Notes: generated from the sequence alone by a model not told the origin. Positions 28,336-41,766 are shown, counted from the stretch's first letter. The stretch: DNA of 64,000 bases from Salinivibrio kushneri (GCF_027286325.1 NZ_CP114588.1:496001-560000), one strand, 5' to 3'. Translations and numbers: made by a program.

Positions 28336-29240
28336 TGACTGATACACAGCGCTGTGGCTTTATTGCCATTGTAGGCCGTCCGAACGTCGGCAAATCAACA
28401 TTACTGAACCGCTTAGTGGGGCAAAAGCTGTCGATCACTTCGCGGAAACCGCAGACCACACGTCACCGCATTATGGGGGTCGATACCCGTGATAACTATC
28501 AAGCGGTATACGTGGATACCCCAGGGCTGCACATCGAAGAAAAGCGCGCGATCAACCGATTGATGAACCGTGCGGCGAACAGCTCATTAACCGATGTCGA
28601 ACTGGTGTTATTTTTGGTCGATGGCACCCATTGGACCAAAGACGATGAGATGGTGCTCAACAAGTTAGCGCGCTCTGGTCTGCCAACGGTGTTGTTGGTC
28701 AATAAAGTCGATAATGTGAAAGAGAAAACCGAGCTTTTTCCACACCTTCAAACCTTGTCGGAAAAGATGGAGTTTGTTGACGTGATCCCGGTGTCCGCGA
28801 AACATGGCACCAATATCGATGTGGTTGAACAGAAGGTGCGCGACGCGTTACCGGAAAGTGAGTTTTACTTCCCTGAAGAGTACGTCACAGACCGCTCTCA
28901 GCGCTTTATGGCCTCTGAAATTATCCGCGAAAAGCTGATGCGCTTTACCGGTGAGGAGCTGCCTTACTCGGTCACCGTCGAAATTGAGCGCTTTGACTAC
29001 AACCCAGAAACGGACGGCTTTCATATCAATGGTTTGATCTTGGTGGAGCGCAATGGCCAAAAGAAAATGGTCATTGGTAAAGGCGGCGAAAAGATCAAGC
29101 GCATTGGCCGTGAAGCGCGTCTAGACATGGAAGAGCTGTATGAGCGCAAGGTTTACCTTGAGCTTTGGGTAAAAGTGAAGTCAGGTTGGGCCGATGATGA
29201 ACGCGCGCTACGCAGCCTCGGTTACATCGACGATCTCTAA
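28335..29240 (+). CDS. era: GTPase Era
   Basis: GTPase required for 16S rRNA maturation and 30S assembly. The 301-residue protein has G1 GRPNVGKS (about 14-21), G3 DTPGLH, G4 NKVD and a C-terminal KH domain with [17 protein letters not shown]. Translationally coupled to rnc; recO follows after 43 bp. Confidence 0.98.
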   Translation: MTDTQRCGFIAIVGRPNVGKSTLLNRLVGQKLSITSRKPQTTRHRIMGVDTRDNYQAVYVDTPGLHIEEKRAINRLMNRAANSSLTDVELVLFLVDGTHWTKDDEMVLNKLARSGLPTVLLVNKVDNVKEKTELFPHLQTLSEKMEFVDVIPVSAKHGTNIDVVEQKVRDALPESEFYFPEEYVTDRSQRFMASEIIREKLMRFTGEELPYSVTVEIERFDYNPETDGFHINGLILVERNGQKKMVIGKGGEKIKRIGREARLDMEELYERKVYLELWVKVKSGWADDERALRSLGYIDDL

Positions 29241-29283
29241 GTAACCCACTGATTCAGGTGCCCATGCCAGGAGGAGAGAGTGA

Positions 29284-29979
29284 GTGGACGGGTTTCAACG
29301 TGGCTTTGTATTGCATACGCGCCCTTACAGTGAATCCAGTCTGCTGTTAGACATTTTTTCTGAGCATGAGGGTCGCGTTACTCTGCTTGCCAAAGGGGCG
29401 CGGCGGCCACGCTCGGCGATACGAGGTGCATTGCAGCCCTTTACCCCATTACTGCTCAAATGGGGCGGACGTGGTGAGCTGCGCACTTTACGCAGTGCCG
29501 AAGCCACAGGCCTCGCCTTGCCGCTATCAGGCAATGCCTTGTATTCCGGCTTCTATCTCAATGAGCTGGTGATGCGCGTACTGGAGCCTCACACGCCGTA
29601 CCCTGCGCTATTTCATGACTATGTGACCGCACTGACCCAGCTGGCTCGCTACAGTAACCCTGAGCCAGCCCTGCGTTGTTTTGAACTCGCGTTGTTAGAA
29701 GCCTTGGGCTATGGCGTTGATTTTCTTCATTGTGCTGGCAGCGGTGACCCGATTAACGATAACATGACGTACTTATATCGCGAGCAGCAAGGCTTTGTGG
29801 CATCGATTATGAAAAGCCAACACCGGCAATTTACGGGGGCTGACCTGCGGGCGTTGGCGACACGCCATTTTGAAACCGTCGAACAGCTACGTGCCGCCAA
29901 GCGTTTTACTCGCATGGCGCTCAAGCCTTATCTTGGCCCCAAGCCGCTCAAAAGCAGAGAATTGTTTAGAAGGAAATAA
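29284..29979 (+). CDS. recO: DNA repair protein RecO
   Basis: Anneals DNA and loads RecA at gaps in the RecFOR pathway. The 231-residue protein starts with GTG at 29284 after a strong AGGAGGAGAG site; the N-terminal OB fold ([20 protein letters not shown]) and helical C-terminal part fit the family. The gene sits two bases before pdxJ. Confidence 0.95.
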   Translation: MDGFQRGFVLHTRPYSESSLLLDIFSEHEGRVTLLAKGARRPRSAIRGALQPFTPLLLKWGGRGELRTLRSAEATGLALPLSGNALYSGFYLNELVMRVLEPHTPYPALFHDYVTALTQLARYSNPEPALRCFELALLEALGYGVDFLHCAGSGDPINDNMTYLYREQQGFVASIMKSQHRQFTGADLRALATRHFETVEQLRAAKRFTRMALKPYLGPKPLKSRELFRRK

Positions 29980-29981
29980 TC

Positions 29982-30713
29982 ATGGATAAAATCTACTTGG
30001 GTGTGAACATTGACCACATCGCAACCGTGCGTAATGCGCGTGGCACTGCGTATCCGGATCCGGTTCATGCGGCTGAGTTGGCAGAGCGTGCAGGCGCGGC
30101 AGGGATCACGGTTCACTTGCGTGAAGATCGCCGCCATATCACTGATCGTGATGTTCGTTTGCTCAAAGAAACCTTGCAAACTCGGATGAATTTGGAAATG
30201 GCAGTGACCGATGAAATGGTCGACATTGCCTTGGAGACCCAGCCAGAGTTTGTTTGCTTGGTGCCTGAAAAGCGTGAAGAGCTGACCACCGAAGGTGGGC
30301 TCGATGTTGCGGGACAGCTGGATAAAGTGAAAGCGGCCACGCAAAAGCTGACTGACGCAGGGATTAAAGTGTCTTTATTTATCGATGCCGATCGCACGCA
30401 AATTGAAGCTGCTCATCAGTGCGGTGCACCGTTTATTGAACTTCACACCGGGCATTACGCCGATGCCGCCAATGACAATGATCGCCAAGCCGAGCTTAAG
30501 AAAATTTCCGCGGCGGCCAGTTATGCGGTTGATTTGGGGATCAAAGTGAATGCCGGTCACGGTTTAACCTACCACAACGTTACCCCGATAGCGGCGATGC
30601 CAGAAATGCATGAACTGAACATTGGCCACGCGATTATTGGCCGAGCGATGTTCGATGGCTTGCAAAAAGCGGTCGCGGACATGAAAGCCATTATGGAAGC
30701 GGCGCGTCGATAA
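29982..30713 (+). CDS. pdxJ: Pyridoxine 5'-phosphate synthase
   Basis: Condenses 1-deoxyxylulose 5-phosphate with aminoacetone phosphate to give pyridoxine 5'-phosphate. The 243-residue TIM-barrel protein has [15 protein letters not shown] (about 6-20), [10 protein letters not shown] and [11 protein letters not shown]. It ends directly against acpS with no gap, the usual pdxJ-acpS pairing. Confidence 0.98.
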   Translation: MDKIYLGVNIDHIATVRNARGTAYPDPVHAAELAERAGAAGITVHLREDRRHITDRDVRLLKETLQTRMNLEMAVTDEMVDIALETQPEFVCLVPEKREELTTEGGLDVAGQLDKVKAATQKLTDAGIKVSLFIDADRTQIEAAHQCGAPFIELHTGHYADAANDNDRQAELKKISAAASYAVDLGIKVNAGHGLTYHNVTPIAAMPEMHELNIGHAIIGRAMFDGLQKAVADMKAIMEAARR

Positions 30714-31094
30714 ATGGCGATCGCAGGGATTGGCACAGACATTGTGGAAATAGCGCGCGTGGAAAAAGCGCTCGCGCGTCAACCGCGGTTTGCGGCCAGG
30801 ATCCTTACCGAGACAGAGCAAACCAATCTGGCATGCCATAAGATGCCCGGCCGTTTTCTGGCTAAGCGCTTTGCGGCCAAAGAAGCTGCTGCTAAGGCGC
30901 TGGGCACTGGCATTGCTAATGGCGTGACGTTTCACGATTTTACTATTACCAATCAGGCCTCGGGCCAGCCTACATTGCGCTTATCGGGGCGCGCGGCGGA
31001 ACTGGCGCATGCGCGAGGCATCGCACATTGCTGGCTGACGCTATCCGATGAAAAAGCGTATGCTATTGCCCATGTGGTGCTGGAAACCGCGTAA
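30714..31094 (+). CDS. acpS: Holo-[acyl-carrier-protein] synthase
   Basis: Transfers the phosphopantetheine arm from CoA to acyl carrier protein. The 126-residue protein opens with [16 protein letters not shown] (metal-binding aspartate at about 9) and contains [15 protein letters not shown] (about 59-73). It abuts pdxJ directly (TAA then ATG). A hairpin terminator 40 bp downstream ends the lepA-to-acpS run of genes. Confidence 0.97.
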   Translation: MAIAGIGTDIVEIARVEKALARQPRFAARILTETEQTNLACHKMPGRFLAKRFAAKEAAAKALGTGIANGVTFHDFTITNQASGQPTLRLSGRAAELAHARGIAHCWLTLSDEKAYAIAHVVLETA

Positions 31095-31134
31095 CCACAA
31101 CGTTAGCGAGATGCTTTACGCGGTGTGGCGATTA

Positions 31135-31168
31135 TGTGAGCCTGGCAGGCTCACACTCCTCTTCTTTT
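31135..31168 (+). terminator. Terminator after acpS
   Basis: TGTGAGCCT / GGC / AGGCTCACA stem followed by CTCCTCTTCTTTT on the plus strand. On the minus strand no U-run follows, so it probably serves acpS only and not barA. Confidence 0.75.
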
Positions 31169-31178
31169 AGTCGTTTTG

Positions 31179-33932
31179 CTAGGTACCCAAGTATTGTGGT
31201 GCCAATTGCTCTACATGCGCTATCTCATCTTGTAACTCCAACAGCTCTGGCTCGATAGCGGCCATATCCGCGCCTGCTTTTAATTGAGTTTCTAGCTCAT
31301 GACATAAGCTTTTTAGCTGCGGGACACCGCTATAAGCACAGCTGCCGTGGAGCTTATGAATAGCGTGCCATAACTGGTCAGTCTCTAACTCTCCCGCCAA
31401 CGCTTGCTCAACGGCCTCTTTCACCGAGTCGAACGACGCCAGTAGCATGGTTAGCATCTCTTTCGCCAGATCCGTTTTGCCTGCCGCTTGATTGAGTGCG
31501 CGTTGCCAATCTAGGTGTCGCACACTTTGGTCTTGGTTGGCTGACGGGCTTGGCGATGGGACGCTTTGCGCTTGAGAGGCCGCTTCATCAAGATGCAGCC
31601 AGCGTGCGAGGGTACTTTCTAACATAGCTTCTTCAATCGGCTTAGTCAGGTAATCGTCCATCCCCGCTTCAAGGAGACGCTCACGTTCACCGGGCATCGC
31701 GTGGGCGGTCACCGCAATAATCGGTGTTTGCTGATTGAACCCCGCTTTGCGAATTTCCTGGCTGGCGGTGACACCGTCCATTTCTGGCATTTGAATGTCC
31801 ATCAAAATAATATCAAACGCTTGTTGGTGGGCTAGCGCGACCGCTTTCACGCCATCTTCAGCAGTGACCACTTTCTCGACCCGTTCGGCCAGTAATGCGG
31901 TGATGAGCTTTAAGTTGGCTGGGTTATCATCCACCGTCATCACCGTATAAGGGGCTTTTTGTGACGCACTGGGTTTGGGCAGGGGAAGCGGCGCGGTTTC
32001 AGGCGAGCCGATTAACGCCTCCAGCAGCTTACGTTGCGGAATAGGTTTAGCAATACAAGTGCTCACCCCGGCTTTTAACAAATGCTCCGAGGCTTCTAGC
32101 TCTGTGGTGGGCAAGCAAACTACCACGGATTGCGCTTGCTGTTCGCAGACCTGCACCGCTTGTTGCATAGCATCAAGATCCGGCATGCTTCCCGCGTCGA
32201 AACAGAGCAGTGCAAAGTGATAGTGGCGATCGGTCAGTACATTGGTGCCTGACGCGGTATCCACATTCAGCCCCACTTGCGTCAGGCGCTTGCGTAAAAT
32301 CTCGCGGGTGCGCGCGTTAGGCTCAATGATCACCATATCGCGACCGACCAAAGGCTCAATGTCGAGCGGTTGAGACACCGGTAAATCAGTTTGGGTGAGC
32401 TGCAGGGTAAACCAGAAACTTGATCCTTGGTGCAGACGACTGGTAAAGCCAATATCTCCCCCCATTTGCTGGACCAGTTTCTGTGTGATCACGAGGCCTA
32501 GCCCTGTACCACCGTAGCGGCGTGAGATACTGGCGTCTGCCTGCCTAAAGGCTTGGAAAAGCTGTGCTTGCTGGCGTTCGGAAATACCAATACCGGTATC
32601 CTTAACCATGAGCTGTAACTCGACGGTTTCATCATGCAGTTGCTTGAGATCGACACTGACATCAATATTACCGCGCTCGGTAAACTTGGCGGCATTACCG
32701 ATAAGGTTTATCAGCACTTGTTGAATACGGAGTGGATCGCCCACAGCCCCAGCAGGAATGCGCGCATCGGTGCGTAGGGTAAGCTCTAACCCTTTCTCAT
32801 GCGCCATTGGGGCAAGTAGGCGCATCACCTCATCAAGCATGTCTTGAACATCAAACGGGATGTTTTCCAACAGCAGTTTACCTGCTTCTAGCTTAGAAAA
32901 ATCGAGGATGTCATTGATGATAGTGAGCAGGTTGTTGGCCGACTTTTCAATGGTGAGCAAATAGTCACGCTGGCTGCTACTGAGCTCGGTTTTGAGCATT
33001 TGACGGGTGAAGCCAATCACCCCGTTGAGTGGGGTACGCAGTTCATGCGACATATTGGCCAAGAATTCGGATTTTACCCGCGCCGCTTCTTGCGCATTTT
33101 TCTTGGCGATATCGAGTTCAACGTTTTGTATTTCCAGCTGTTCGAGCGTTTCGCGAAGGTCACAGGTCGCTTGATCAATGCTTTGCTGCATTTCTAAATG
33201 ATACTCTGACAACGAAATGGCCATTGCATTGATGCCGTTTTTCAAGGTGTCGAGTTCGCCGAGCAGTTCACCTTCAATTCGAACATCGAGATGGCCGCGC
33301 CGAATTCTATCGACTAGGGTCACCATGTTACCAATTGGATGGGTGACATCCGCAATTAAGCGATAGGCAAAAAAGCACGACAATATACCGCCCAAGGCGA
33401 CCATCACCAGTGCCGTGATCATTTCCTGGTATTGCTTTAACCGCACCGAGCTTAAATCCAGCTCCATGGCAATATAGCCAAGCGGCCGCTCAACATTGAG
33501 CCCGGGGGTAAATCGGCCAATTTCCAAAATGGGGGCGCGCAGTATCAAGGTATCCTGCTGTTGGCTTATCTGCAGTTGTGTAGGGATGGGTTGCCCACTG
33601 TCAACCGAGAGCATGGCCAGATCGCGGTGATAATTTGAGGTCACAAAGAGTTCATTGCGGCGATCGAACACAGCAATACTGCGCACAAATTGCGAGTGTT
33701 GGCGGTGAGCAAAGCCAATTAACCGACGCACATTTTCACGACTATCATTTTTTAACCCCACTTCACTGGCAATCGCCAGTGGCTCAATGATCGCAGAGCC
33801 GGTGACGGTCAGCTGCTGTTCGAGGTCTTGGTAGCGGGTGCTGGTAAAAAACGCACTCAGAAGTAAGCCGACAATGAGAGTCGGGGCGATGGTCAGAACG
33901 GAGACACGGGTGCGGAGGCCATATTTGGTCAT
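31179..33932 (-). CDS. barA: Hybrid sensor histidine kinase BarA
   Basis: Tripartite kinase that, through UvrY/GacA, controls the small RNAs that titrate CsrA; it senses short-chain organic acids in E. coli. The 917-residue protein has membrane helices at about 10-30 and 172-190, a periplasmic loop between them, HAMP (about 191-245), phospho-accepting histidine 296 in SHELRTPLNG, ATPase domain with NAAKFTERG and GGTGLGLVI, a degenerate receiver (about 532-640), a full receiver with Asp 712 in LMDIQMPEMDG, and a C-terminal Hpt with His 859 in HKLHGSCAYSG. Divergent from rlmD, as in enterics, with relA following on the other strand. Confidence 0.95.
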   Translation of the reverse strand: MTKYGLRTRVSVLTIAPTLIVGLLLSAFFTSTRYQDLEQQLTVTGSAIIEPLAIASEVGLKNDSRENVRRLIGFAHRQHSQFVRSIAVFDRRNELFVTSNYHRDLAMLSVDSGQPIPTQLQISQQQDTLILRAPILEIGRFTPGLNVERPLGYIAMELDLSSVRLKQYQEMITALVMVALGGILSCFFAYRLIADVTHPIGNMVTLVDRIRRGHLDVRIEGELLGELDTLKNGINAMAISLSEYHLEMQQSIDQATCDLRETLEQLEIQNVELDIAKKNAQEAARVKSEFLANMSHELRTPLNGVIGFTRQMLKTELSSSQRDYLLTIEKSANNLLTIINDILDFSKLEAGKLLLENIPFDVQDMLDEVMRLLAPMAHEKGLELTLRTDARIPAGAVGDPLRIQQVLINLIGNAAKFTERGNIDVSVDLKQLHDETVELQLMVKDTGIGISERQQAQLFQAFRQADASISRRYGGTGLGLVITQKLVQQMGGDIGFTSRLHQGSSFWFTLQLTQTDLPVSQPLDIEPLVGRDMVIIEPNARTREILRKRLTQVGLNVDTASGTNVLTDRHYHFALLCFDAGSMPDLDAMQQAVQVCEQQAQSVVVCLPTTELEASEHLLKAGVSTCIAKPIPQRKLLEALIGSPETAPLPLPKPSASQKAPYTVMTVDDNPANLKLITALLAERVEKVVTAEDGVKAVALAHQQAFDIILMDIQMPEMDGVTASQEIRKAGFNQQTPIIAVTAHAMPGERERLLEAGMDDYLTKPIEEAMLESTLARWLHLDEAASQAQSVPSPSPSANQDQSVRHLDWQRALNQAAGKTDLAKEMLTMLLASFDSVKEAVEQALAGELETDQLWHAIHKLHGSCAYSGVPQLKSLCHELETQLKAGADMAAIEPELLELQDEIAHVEQLAPQYLGT

Positions 33933-34078
33933 GCTAGATAAACTATGGGAAAATAATCACGACATTTAGCCGCCAGTGTACATGATTCAATCACAAAATA
34001 GTCAGCGAACTATCACAACTCCCACTGGCAGGATCTCTTGACTGGCTTGATGACAAGCTTTTAACACTGGAATAAATC

Positions 34079-35404
34079 ATGGCGCGCTTTTTTAAGCCCG
34101 AGAAAAAGAAAAAGGTTGAGCAAAAGCATCAACTACTGACGATAAAACGCCTGGATCATCATGGCGACGGTGTCGGTTTTTGGCAGAAAAAACCTGTCTT
34201 TGTCCCGGGAACCTTGCCCGGTGAACAAGCCCTGGTGCAATTGACCGAGCAAAAGCGCCAATACGCGCGCGGTCAATTAATTAAGTTAGATAGCCACGCA
34301 ACACAGCGCGTTGAGCCTGGTTGCCCGCTCTATCAGCAATGTGGCGGTTGCAGTCTGCAGCACTTGAGTCATCAAGGGCAGGTAGCGCATAAGCAGCAAG
34401 CGCTCAATGAGCTGATGCAAAAATTTGCCGGTGATGAGATAACGCTGTCAACGCCGATAGAGGGTGCAGCGTGGCATTATCGCCGCCGTGCGCGCATTAG
34501 CTTACAAGTTGATAAAAAAGGCGCATTGGCGATGGGCTTTCGTGCGCGTCAGCGCAGCACCATTATCGATGTCAGTCATTGTCCGGTGTTAAGCGAGTCA
34601 TTAAATCAAATCTTGGCTGGACTGCGCGCCTGTTTAGATAGCCTGCGTGGCCGCCGAATTTTAGGGCATGTAGATCTCATTGATGCCGATAATACGCGTG
34701 TGGTGTCGCTGCGTACCACTAAGGCTTTACACAGTGACGACCGCCATACCTTAATGGAATGGGCGCAGGCACTAGGTTGTACCTTGTACCTGCACCAAGG
34801 TGATATGGATGCTGAGCGTCTGACAGGGCCAGCGCCCTCCTATCAAGTGGCTGGCTGCCAATTAGCGTTTGCGCCCAGTGACTTTATTCAGGTGAACGCT
34901 AGGGTCAATCAACAAATGGTGGCGCAGGCACTCGAGTGGTTAGCACTAGAGCAAGACGATCGCGTGTTGGATCTTTTTTGTGGTTTGGGTAACTTTAGTG
35001 TGCCGATGGCTCAGCATGTTAACCAAGTGGTTGGCGTTGAAGGCGTACAAGCGATGGTCAATCAAGCGGCGGATAACGCAGCGGCCAACGATTGTGATAA
35101 TGCCTATTTTTACCAAGCAGACTTAAACAGCGACCAGCTCGCGGATGAGTGGGTGCAACAGGGTTTTACCAAAATCTTACTCGATCCCGCACGCGCAGGG
35201 GCTGCTGGTGTCATAGACTTTGTGGCACAATCTAATGCTTCACATATTGTTTATGTGTCTTGTAACCCTGCAACGTTGGCACGTGATGCACGTGTATTGC
35301 TCGATAATGGCTATCAACTGGTTAAGCTGGGTATGTTGGATATGTTTCCACAAACAGGACACATGGAGTCGATGGCCTTGTTTATGCCGGTAAAGAAAAA
35401 GTAG
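34079..35404 (+). CDS. rlmD: 23S rRNA (uracil-1939-C5) methyltransferase
   Basis: SAM-dependent methyltransferase that makes m5U1939 in 23S rRNA. The 441-residue protein has an N-terminal TRAM domain, the 4Fe-4S cluster cysteines in CPLYQQCGGC (about 82-91) with a fourth near 169 (SHCPVL), the SAM motif VLDLFCGLGNFS, and the catalytic cysteine in YVSCNPATL. It lies between barA and relA, as in E. coli. Confidence 0.97.
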   Translation: MARFFKPEKKKKVEQKHQLLTIKRLDHHGDGVGFWQKKPVFVPGTLPGEQALVQLTEQKRQYARGQLIKLDSHATQRVEPGCPLYQQCGGCSLQHLSHQGQVAHKQQALNELMQKFAGDEITLSTPIEGAAWHYRRRARISLQVDKKGALAMGFRARQRSTIIDVSHCPVLSESLNQILAGLRACLDSLRGRRILGHVDLIDADNTRVVSLRTTKALHSDDRHTLMEWAQALGCTLYLHQGDMDAERLTGPAPSYQVAGCQLAFAPSDFIQVNARVNQQMVAQALEWLALEQDDRVLDLFCGLGNFSVPMAQHVNQVVGVEGVQAMVNQAADNAAANDCDNAYFYQADLNSDQLADEWVQQGFTKILLDPARAGAAGVIDFVAQSNASHIVYVSCNPATLARDARVLLDNGYQLVKLGMLDMFPQTGHMESMALFMPVKKK

Positions 35405-35486
35405 GCATGAATAAGCGTGGCCCTTGTGGCCGGTCGATACGGATACGCCTTTCTGGTCAGTTTGAGAGATAAGGATAGGAACGGTT

Positions 35487-37703
35487 ATGGTTGCGGTACG
35501 AGAAGCCCACCTACATGAAGACGAAGCGTTTGAACTCAGTACTTGGGTAAAGCGGTTAGGGCAAGACGCATCGACCACCCAAGCGTTGGTGGATGCTTAC
35601 CAATACTGCCGAGCACTGAGTGAGGATGAGTCAGAGCTCAGCCAACCACTGTGGCGTGGTCGAGAGATGATAGAAATTCTCGTCACCTTAAGCATGGATG
35701 CTGATACCTTATTGGCTGCCCTGTTTTTTCCCGTGGTGGAAGCCAGACTCGTGAGTTTAGAGACCCTGGCTGACACCTATTCGACGTCGATCGTTTCCCT
35801 GATTGAAGGGGTACAACAGACAGCCGCTATCCGTCACTTAAACACCCAAACCGAGACAGAAGCAACCTCGTCTCAGGTCGACAATGTCAGACGTATGCTG
35901 TTGTCGATGGTGGAAGATTTTCGCTGCGTGGTGATAAAACTGGCTGAGCGCATCTGTTACCTGCGTGAGGTGAAAGACGCATCGGAGTCTGTTCGCCAAC
36001 AAGCGGCAAAAGAAAGTGCGAACATCTACGCCCCGTTGGCTAACCGGTTAGGGATTGGCCAGTTGAAGTGGGAGCTGGAGGATTACGCATTCCGTTATCA
36101 ACATGCGCAAACGTATAAACAAATAGCCAAACAGCTTGCGGAACGACGGATTGACCGTGAGAACTACATCACCGCCTTTGTAGCAGATCTTCAGCAGGCC
36201 ATGGAAGCGTCCAACATTAATGCGCAAGTCTATGGCCGTCCTAAGCACATTTACAGCATTTGGCGCAAAATGCAGAAAAAAAATCTGCAATTTGACGAGC
36301 TGTTCGACGTGCGAGCGGTGCGCATTATCGCCGAAGAACTCCAAGATTGTTATGCCGCGTTAGGGGCGGTGCACACCAAATTCCGCCATCTGCCCAAGGA
36401 GTTTGATGACTACGTCGCTAACCCCAAGCCCAATGGCTACCAGTCTATTCATACTGTGGTGCTAGGGCCTGAAGGCAAGCCGGTAGAAATTCAAATTCGC
36501 ACCAAGCAAATGCACGATGATGCAGAGCTTGGGGTCGCCGCACACTGGAAGTACAAAGAAGGGGCGGCCAGTGGTCGTAGTGGGTACGATGAGAAAATCA
36601 CCTGGCTACGTAAACTGTTAGCCTGGCAAGAAGAAATGTCAGACTCGGGCGAAATGCTCGATGAATTACGCAGCCAAGTCTTCGATGATCGGGTTTACGC
36701 CTTTACGCCGCGCGGTGATGTGGTGGACTTACCCAATGGTGCCACCCCCTTAGATTTTGCCTACCATATTCACTCCGAAGTGGGGCATCGTTGCATTGGT
36801 GCCAAGGTGGAGGGGCGTATTGTGCCTTTCACTTACCACCTTCAGATGGGCGATCAGGTAGAAATCATTACCCAAAAAGAGCCTAACCCTTCTCGAGACT
36901 GGCTAAACCCCAGCCATGGCTTTGTGAATTCCAGTCGAGCGCGCGCCAAAATTAATGCTTGGTTCCGCAAACAAGATAAAGATAAGAACATCGCCGCTGG
37001 TAAAGAGATCTTGGATACCGAGCTGCAAAAAATCGGCGGTGTCAGTAAAGATGCAAACTTGGCACTAAAACGCTTTAACGTTAATACCCTAGATGAACTG
37101 TATGCGGGAATAGGCAGCGGGGATTTGCGTATTAACCAAGTGGTTAACCACATCAATAGCCTGATCAACAAGCCAAGCTTGGAAGAAGAAGAGCAGCAGC
37201 TATTAGAAAAGTTACAACAAAGCGAACAAAAACCGAGCTCGGCAAAAGCACACCGTGATGCGGTGGTGGTTGAAGGGGTCGATAACCTCATGACGCACTT
37301 AGCGCGTTGTTGTCAGCCATTGCCTGGTGATGAGATTAAAGGTTTTGTCACCCAGGGGCGGGGGATTTCCGTACATCGCGCTGACTGTGAACAACTTAAC
37401 GAACTGAGTCATCATGCGCCTGAGCGCATTATTGCCACGGTTTGGGGCAAAGGACACATTGGTCAATACCATGTGCGGATCCGCTTATCTGCCAATGAGC
37501 GTACCGGGCTGGTGAAAGACATCAACACCGTACTAAGCAATGAGAAAGCACGCGTCGCGGGCATGCAAAGCCGAGTGGATTACAAAAAGCAAATGTCTAT
37601 CATGGATTTTGACTTAGAAATCTCTGATCTCGATACCCTAAGCCGTGTGGTTAACCGGCTTGAGCAAGTTAAAGACGTGGTCGAGGCCAAACGTCTTCGC
37701 TAA
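35487..37703 (+). CDS. relA: GTP pyrophosphokinase RelA
   Basis: Ribosome-bound synthase of (p)ppGpp in the stringent response. The 738-residue protein has a degenerate, inactive hydrolase domain (about 30-180), the synthetase domain (YGRPKHIYSIWRKM, then RAVRII and PKPNGYQSIHT, about 245-330), a TGS domain (VYAFTPRGDVVDLPNGATPL, about 405-465), a zinc-finger-type segment (LARCCQPLPGDEI) and a C-terminal ACT domain. A terminator and mazG follow; MazG degrades nucleotides and lowers ppGpp in E. coli. Confidence 0.98.
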   Translation: MVAVREAHLHEDEAFELSTWVKRLGQDASTTQALVDAYQYCRALSEDESELSQPLWRGREMIEILVTLSMDADTLLAALFFPVVEARLVSLETLADTYSTSIVSLIEGVQQTAAIRHLNTQTETEATSSQVDNVRRMLLSMVEDFRCVVIKLAERICYLREVKDASESVRQQAAKESANIYAPLANRLGIGQLKWELEDYAFRYQHAQTYKQIAKQLAERRIDRENYITAFVADLQQAMEASNINAQVYGRPKHIYSIWRKMQKKNLQFDELFDVRAVRIIAEELQDCYAALGAVHTKFRHLPKEFDDYVANPKPNGYQSIHTVVLGPEGKPVEIQIRTKQMHDDAELGVAAHWKYKEGAASGRSGYDEKITWLRKLLAWQEEMSDSGEMLDELRSQVFDDRVYAFTPRGDVVDLPNGATPLDFAYHIHSEVGHRCIGAKVEGRIVPFTYHLQMGDQVEIITQKEPNPSRDWLNPSHGFVNSSRARAKINAWFRKQDKDKNIAAGKEILDTELQKIGGVSKDANLALKRFNVNTLDELYAGIGSGDLRINQVVNHINSLINKPSLEEEEQQLLEKLQQSEQKPSSAKAHRDAVVVEGVDNLMTHLARCCQPLPGDEIKGFVTQGRGISVHRADCEQLNELSHHAPERIIATVWGKGHIGQYHVRIRLSANERTGLVKDINTVLSNEKARVAGMQSRVDYKKQMSIMDFDLEISDLDTLSRVVNRLEQVKDVVEAKRLR

Positions 37704-37708
37704 CACTT

Positions 37709-37737
37709 CGCCCTGTCTTGACAGGGCGCTTTTTTTA
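37709..37737 (+). terminator. Terminator after relA
   Basis: CGCCCTGTC / TT / GACAGGGCG stem followed by CTTTTTTT, directly behind the relA stop and only about 15 bp before the mazG start. The mazG ribosome binding site (ATAAGGA) lies just past the T-run. Confidence 0.85.
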
Positions 37738-37751
37738 TAAGGAACACTTTC

Positions 37752-38549
37752 ATGGCATCCATCGAGCGACTACTGACCATCATGGCGACCTTACGTGACC
37801 CCGACAACGGCTGTGAGTGGGATAGAGCGCAAACTGCGGACACCATCGTGCCTCATACTTTAGAAGAAGCGTACGAAGTCGCGGATGCGATTGAGCGCCA
37901 ACACTGGTCAGACCTAAAAGATGAGCTCGGTGACCTACTTTTTCAAATTGTGTTCTACAGTCAATTGGGGCGGGAAGAAAACCAGTTTGATTTTGAGGAT
38001 GTGGTGAACGGCATTTGTGACAAGCTCACGCGTCGCCATCCCCATGTTTTTGGTCCGAAAGACTCGCAGGGACGGCCGTTATTAGCCCCAGATTGGGAGG
38101 GGATCAAAGCGCAAGAACGCGCCGAGAAGTCGTCCTCTATGCAACCGGAAAGTGTGCTCGATGGGGTGACTCAAGGGCTACCCGCTTTAACACGAGCGTA
38201 TAAATTGCAAAAGCGTTGTGCACGTGTGGGCTTTGATTGGCCGACTGTCGCCCCTGTGATAGATAAAGTGCGGGAAGAGATTGAAGAGGTCGAGCAAGAG
38301 CTGGCGCAAACTTCTGTCAATCAGGCGCGTGTGGAGGAAGAAGTTGGGGATTTGTTATTCGCGGTGGTGAACTTGGCTCGTCACTTGGGAACGGATGCGG
38401 AGCAAGCGTTACGCCGTGCCAATCAAAAATTTGAAGCTCGCTTTCGTGGTGTTGAAAAGCACTTACGTGATAGTGAAAAAAACATTCAACAATGTCAGCT
38501 GGATGAACTAGAATCGGCATGGCAGTTGGTTAAAAAAGCAAGTAAGTAA
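37752..38549 (+). CDS. mazG: Nucleoside triphosphate pyrophosphohydrolase MazG
   Basis: Hydrolyses nucleoside triphosphates to monophosphates and pyrophosphate. The 265-residue protein carries two MazG domains: the first with CEWDRAQT and EEAYEVADAI then KDELGDLLFQIVFYSQLG (about 18-75), the second with EIEEVEQE and EEVGDLLFAVVNLARHLG (about 178-215). The toxin-antitoxin pair mazEF that sits between relA and mazG in E. coli is absent here. Confidence 0.97.
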   Translation: MASIERLLTIMATLRDPDNGCEWDRAQTADTIVPHTLEEAYEVADAIERQHWSDLKDELGDLLFQIVFYSQLGREENQFDFEDVVNGICDKLTRRHPHVFGPKDSQGRPLLAPDWEGIKAQERAEKSSSMQPESVLDGVTQGLPALTRAYKLQKRCARVGFDWPTVAPVIDKVREEIEEVEQELAQTSVNQARVEEEVGDLLFAVVNLARHLGTDAEQALRRANQKFEARFRGVEKHLRDSEKNIQQCQLDELESAWQLVKKASK

Positions 38550-38616
38550 ATATCCTGTAATTGGCATAATTGATTTGTGACAATTAAAAACATCAAGGTG
38601 TGTGGTAGCTTTCACA

Positions 38617-38645
38617 TTGTGGGAGTCAATGGGGTCTGGTATCAT
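38617..38645 (+). promoter_or_regulatory. Probable pyrG promoter
   Basis: TTGTGG at 38617-38622, a 17-bp spacer, and TATCAT at 38640-38645 preceded by TG one base away (extended -10). This lies 55-80 bp before the pyrG start. Sequence match is good but not tested. Confidence 0.5.
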
Positions 38646-38670
38646 AATATCCCGTCCAGAACTTCATTAA

Positions 38671-40335
<1,665 letters not shown>

Positions 40336-40345
40336 ACGAGATTCG

Positions 40346-40382
40346 AGCGGTCGCCTGAACCTAGGCAGCCGCTTTTATTTTT
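40346..40382 (+). terminator. Imperfect terminator between pyrG and eno
   Basis: AGCGG-tc-GCCT / GAACCT / AGGC-ag-CCGCT followed by TTTATTTTT. The stem has a 2+2 internal loop, so read-through is likely. It ends only about 30 bp before the eno start. Confidence 0.65.
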
Positions 40383-40393
40383 AAAAACAATGA

Positions 40394-41710
<1,317 letters not shown>

Positions 41711-41736
41711 TCGGCACTTAAGCACCTTTTTGACCA

Positions 41737-41766
41737 AGCCGTCCCGTCTAACGGGGCGGCTTTTTT
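41737..41766 (+). terminator. Terminator after eno
   Basis: AGCCGTCCCGT / CTA / ACGGGGCGGCT with one G-U pair, followed by TTTTTT; strong rho-independent terminator 27 bp past the eno stop. Confidence 0.9.
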
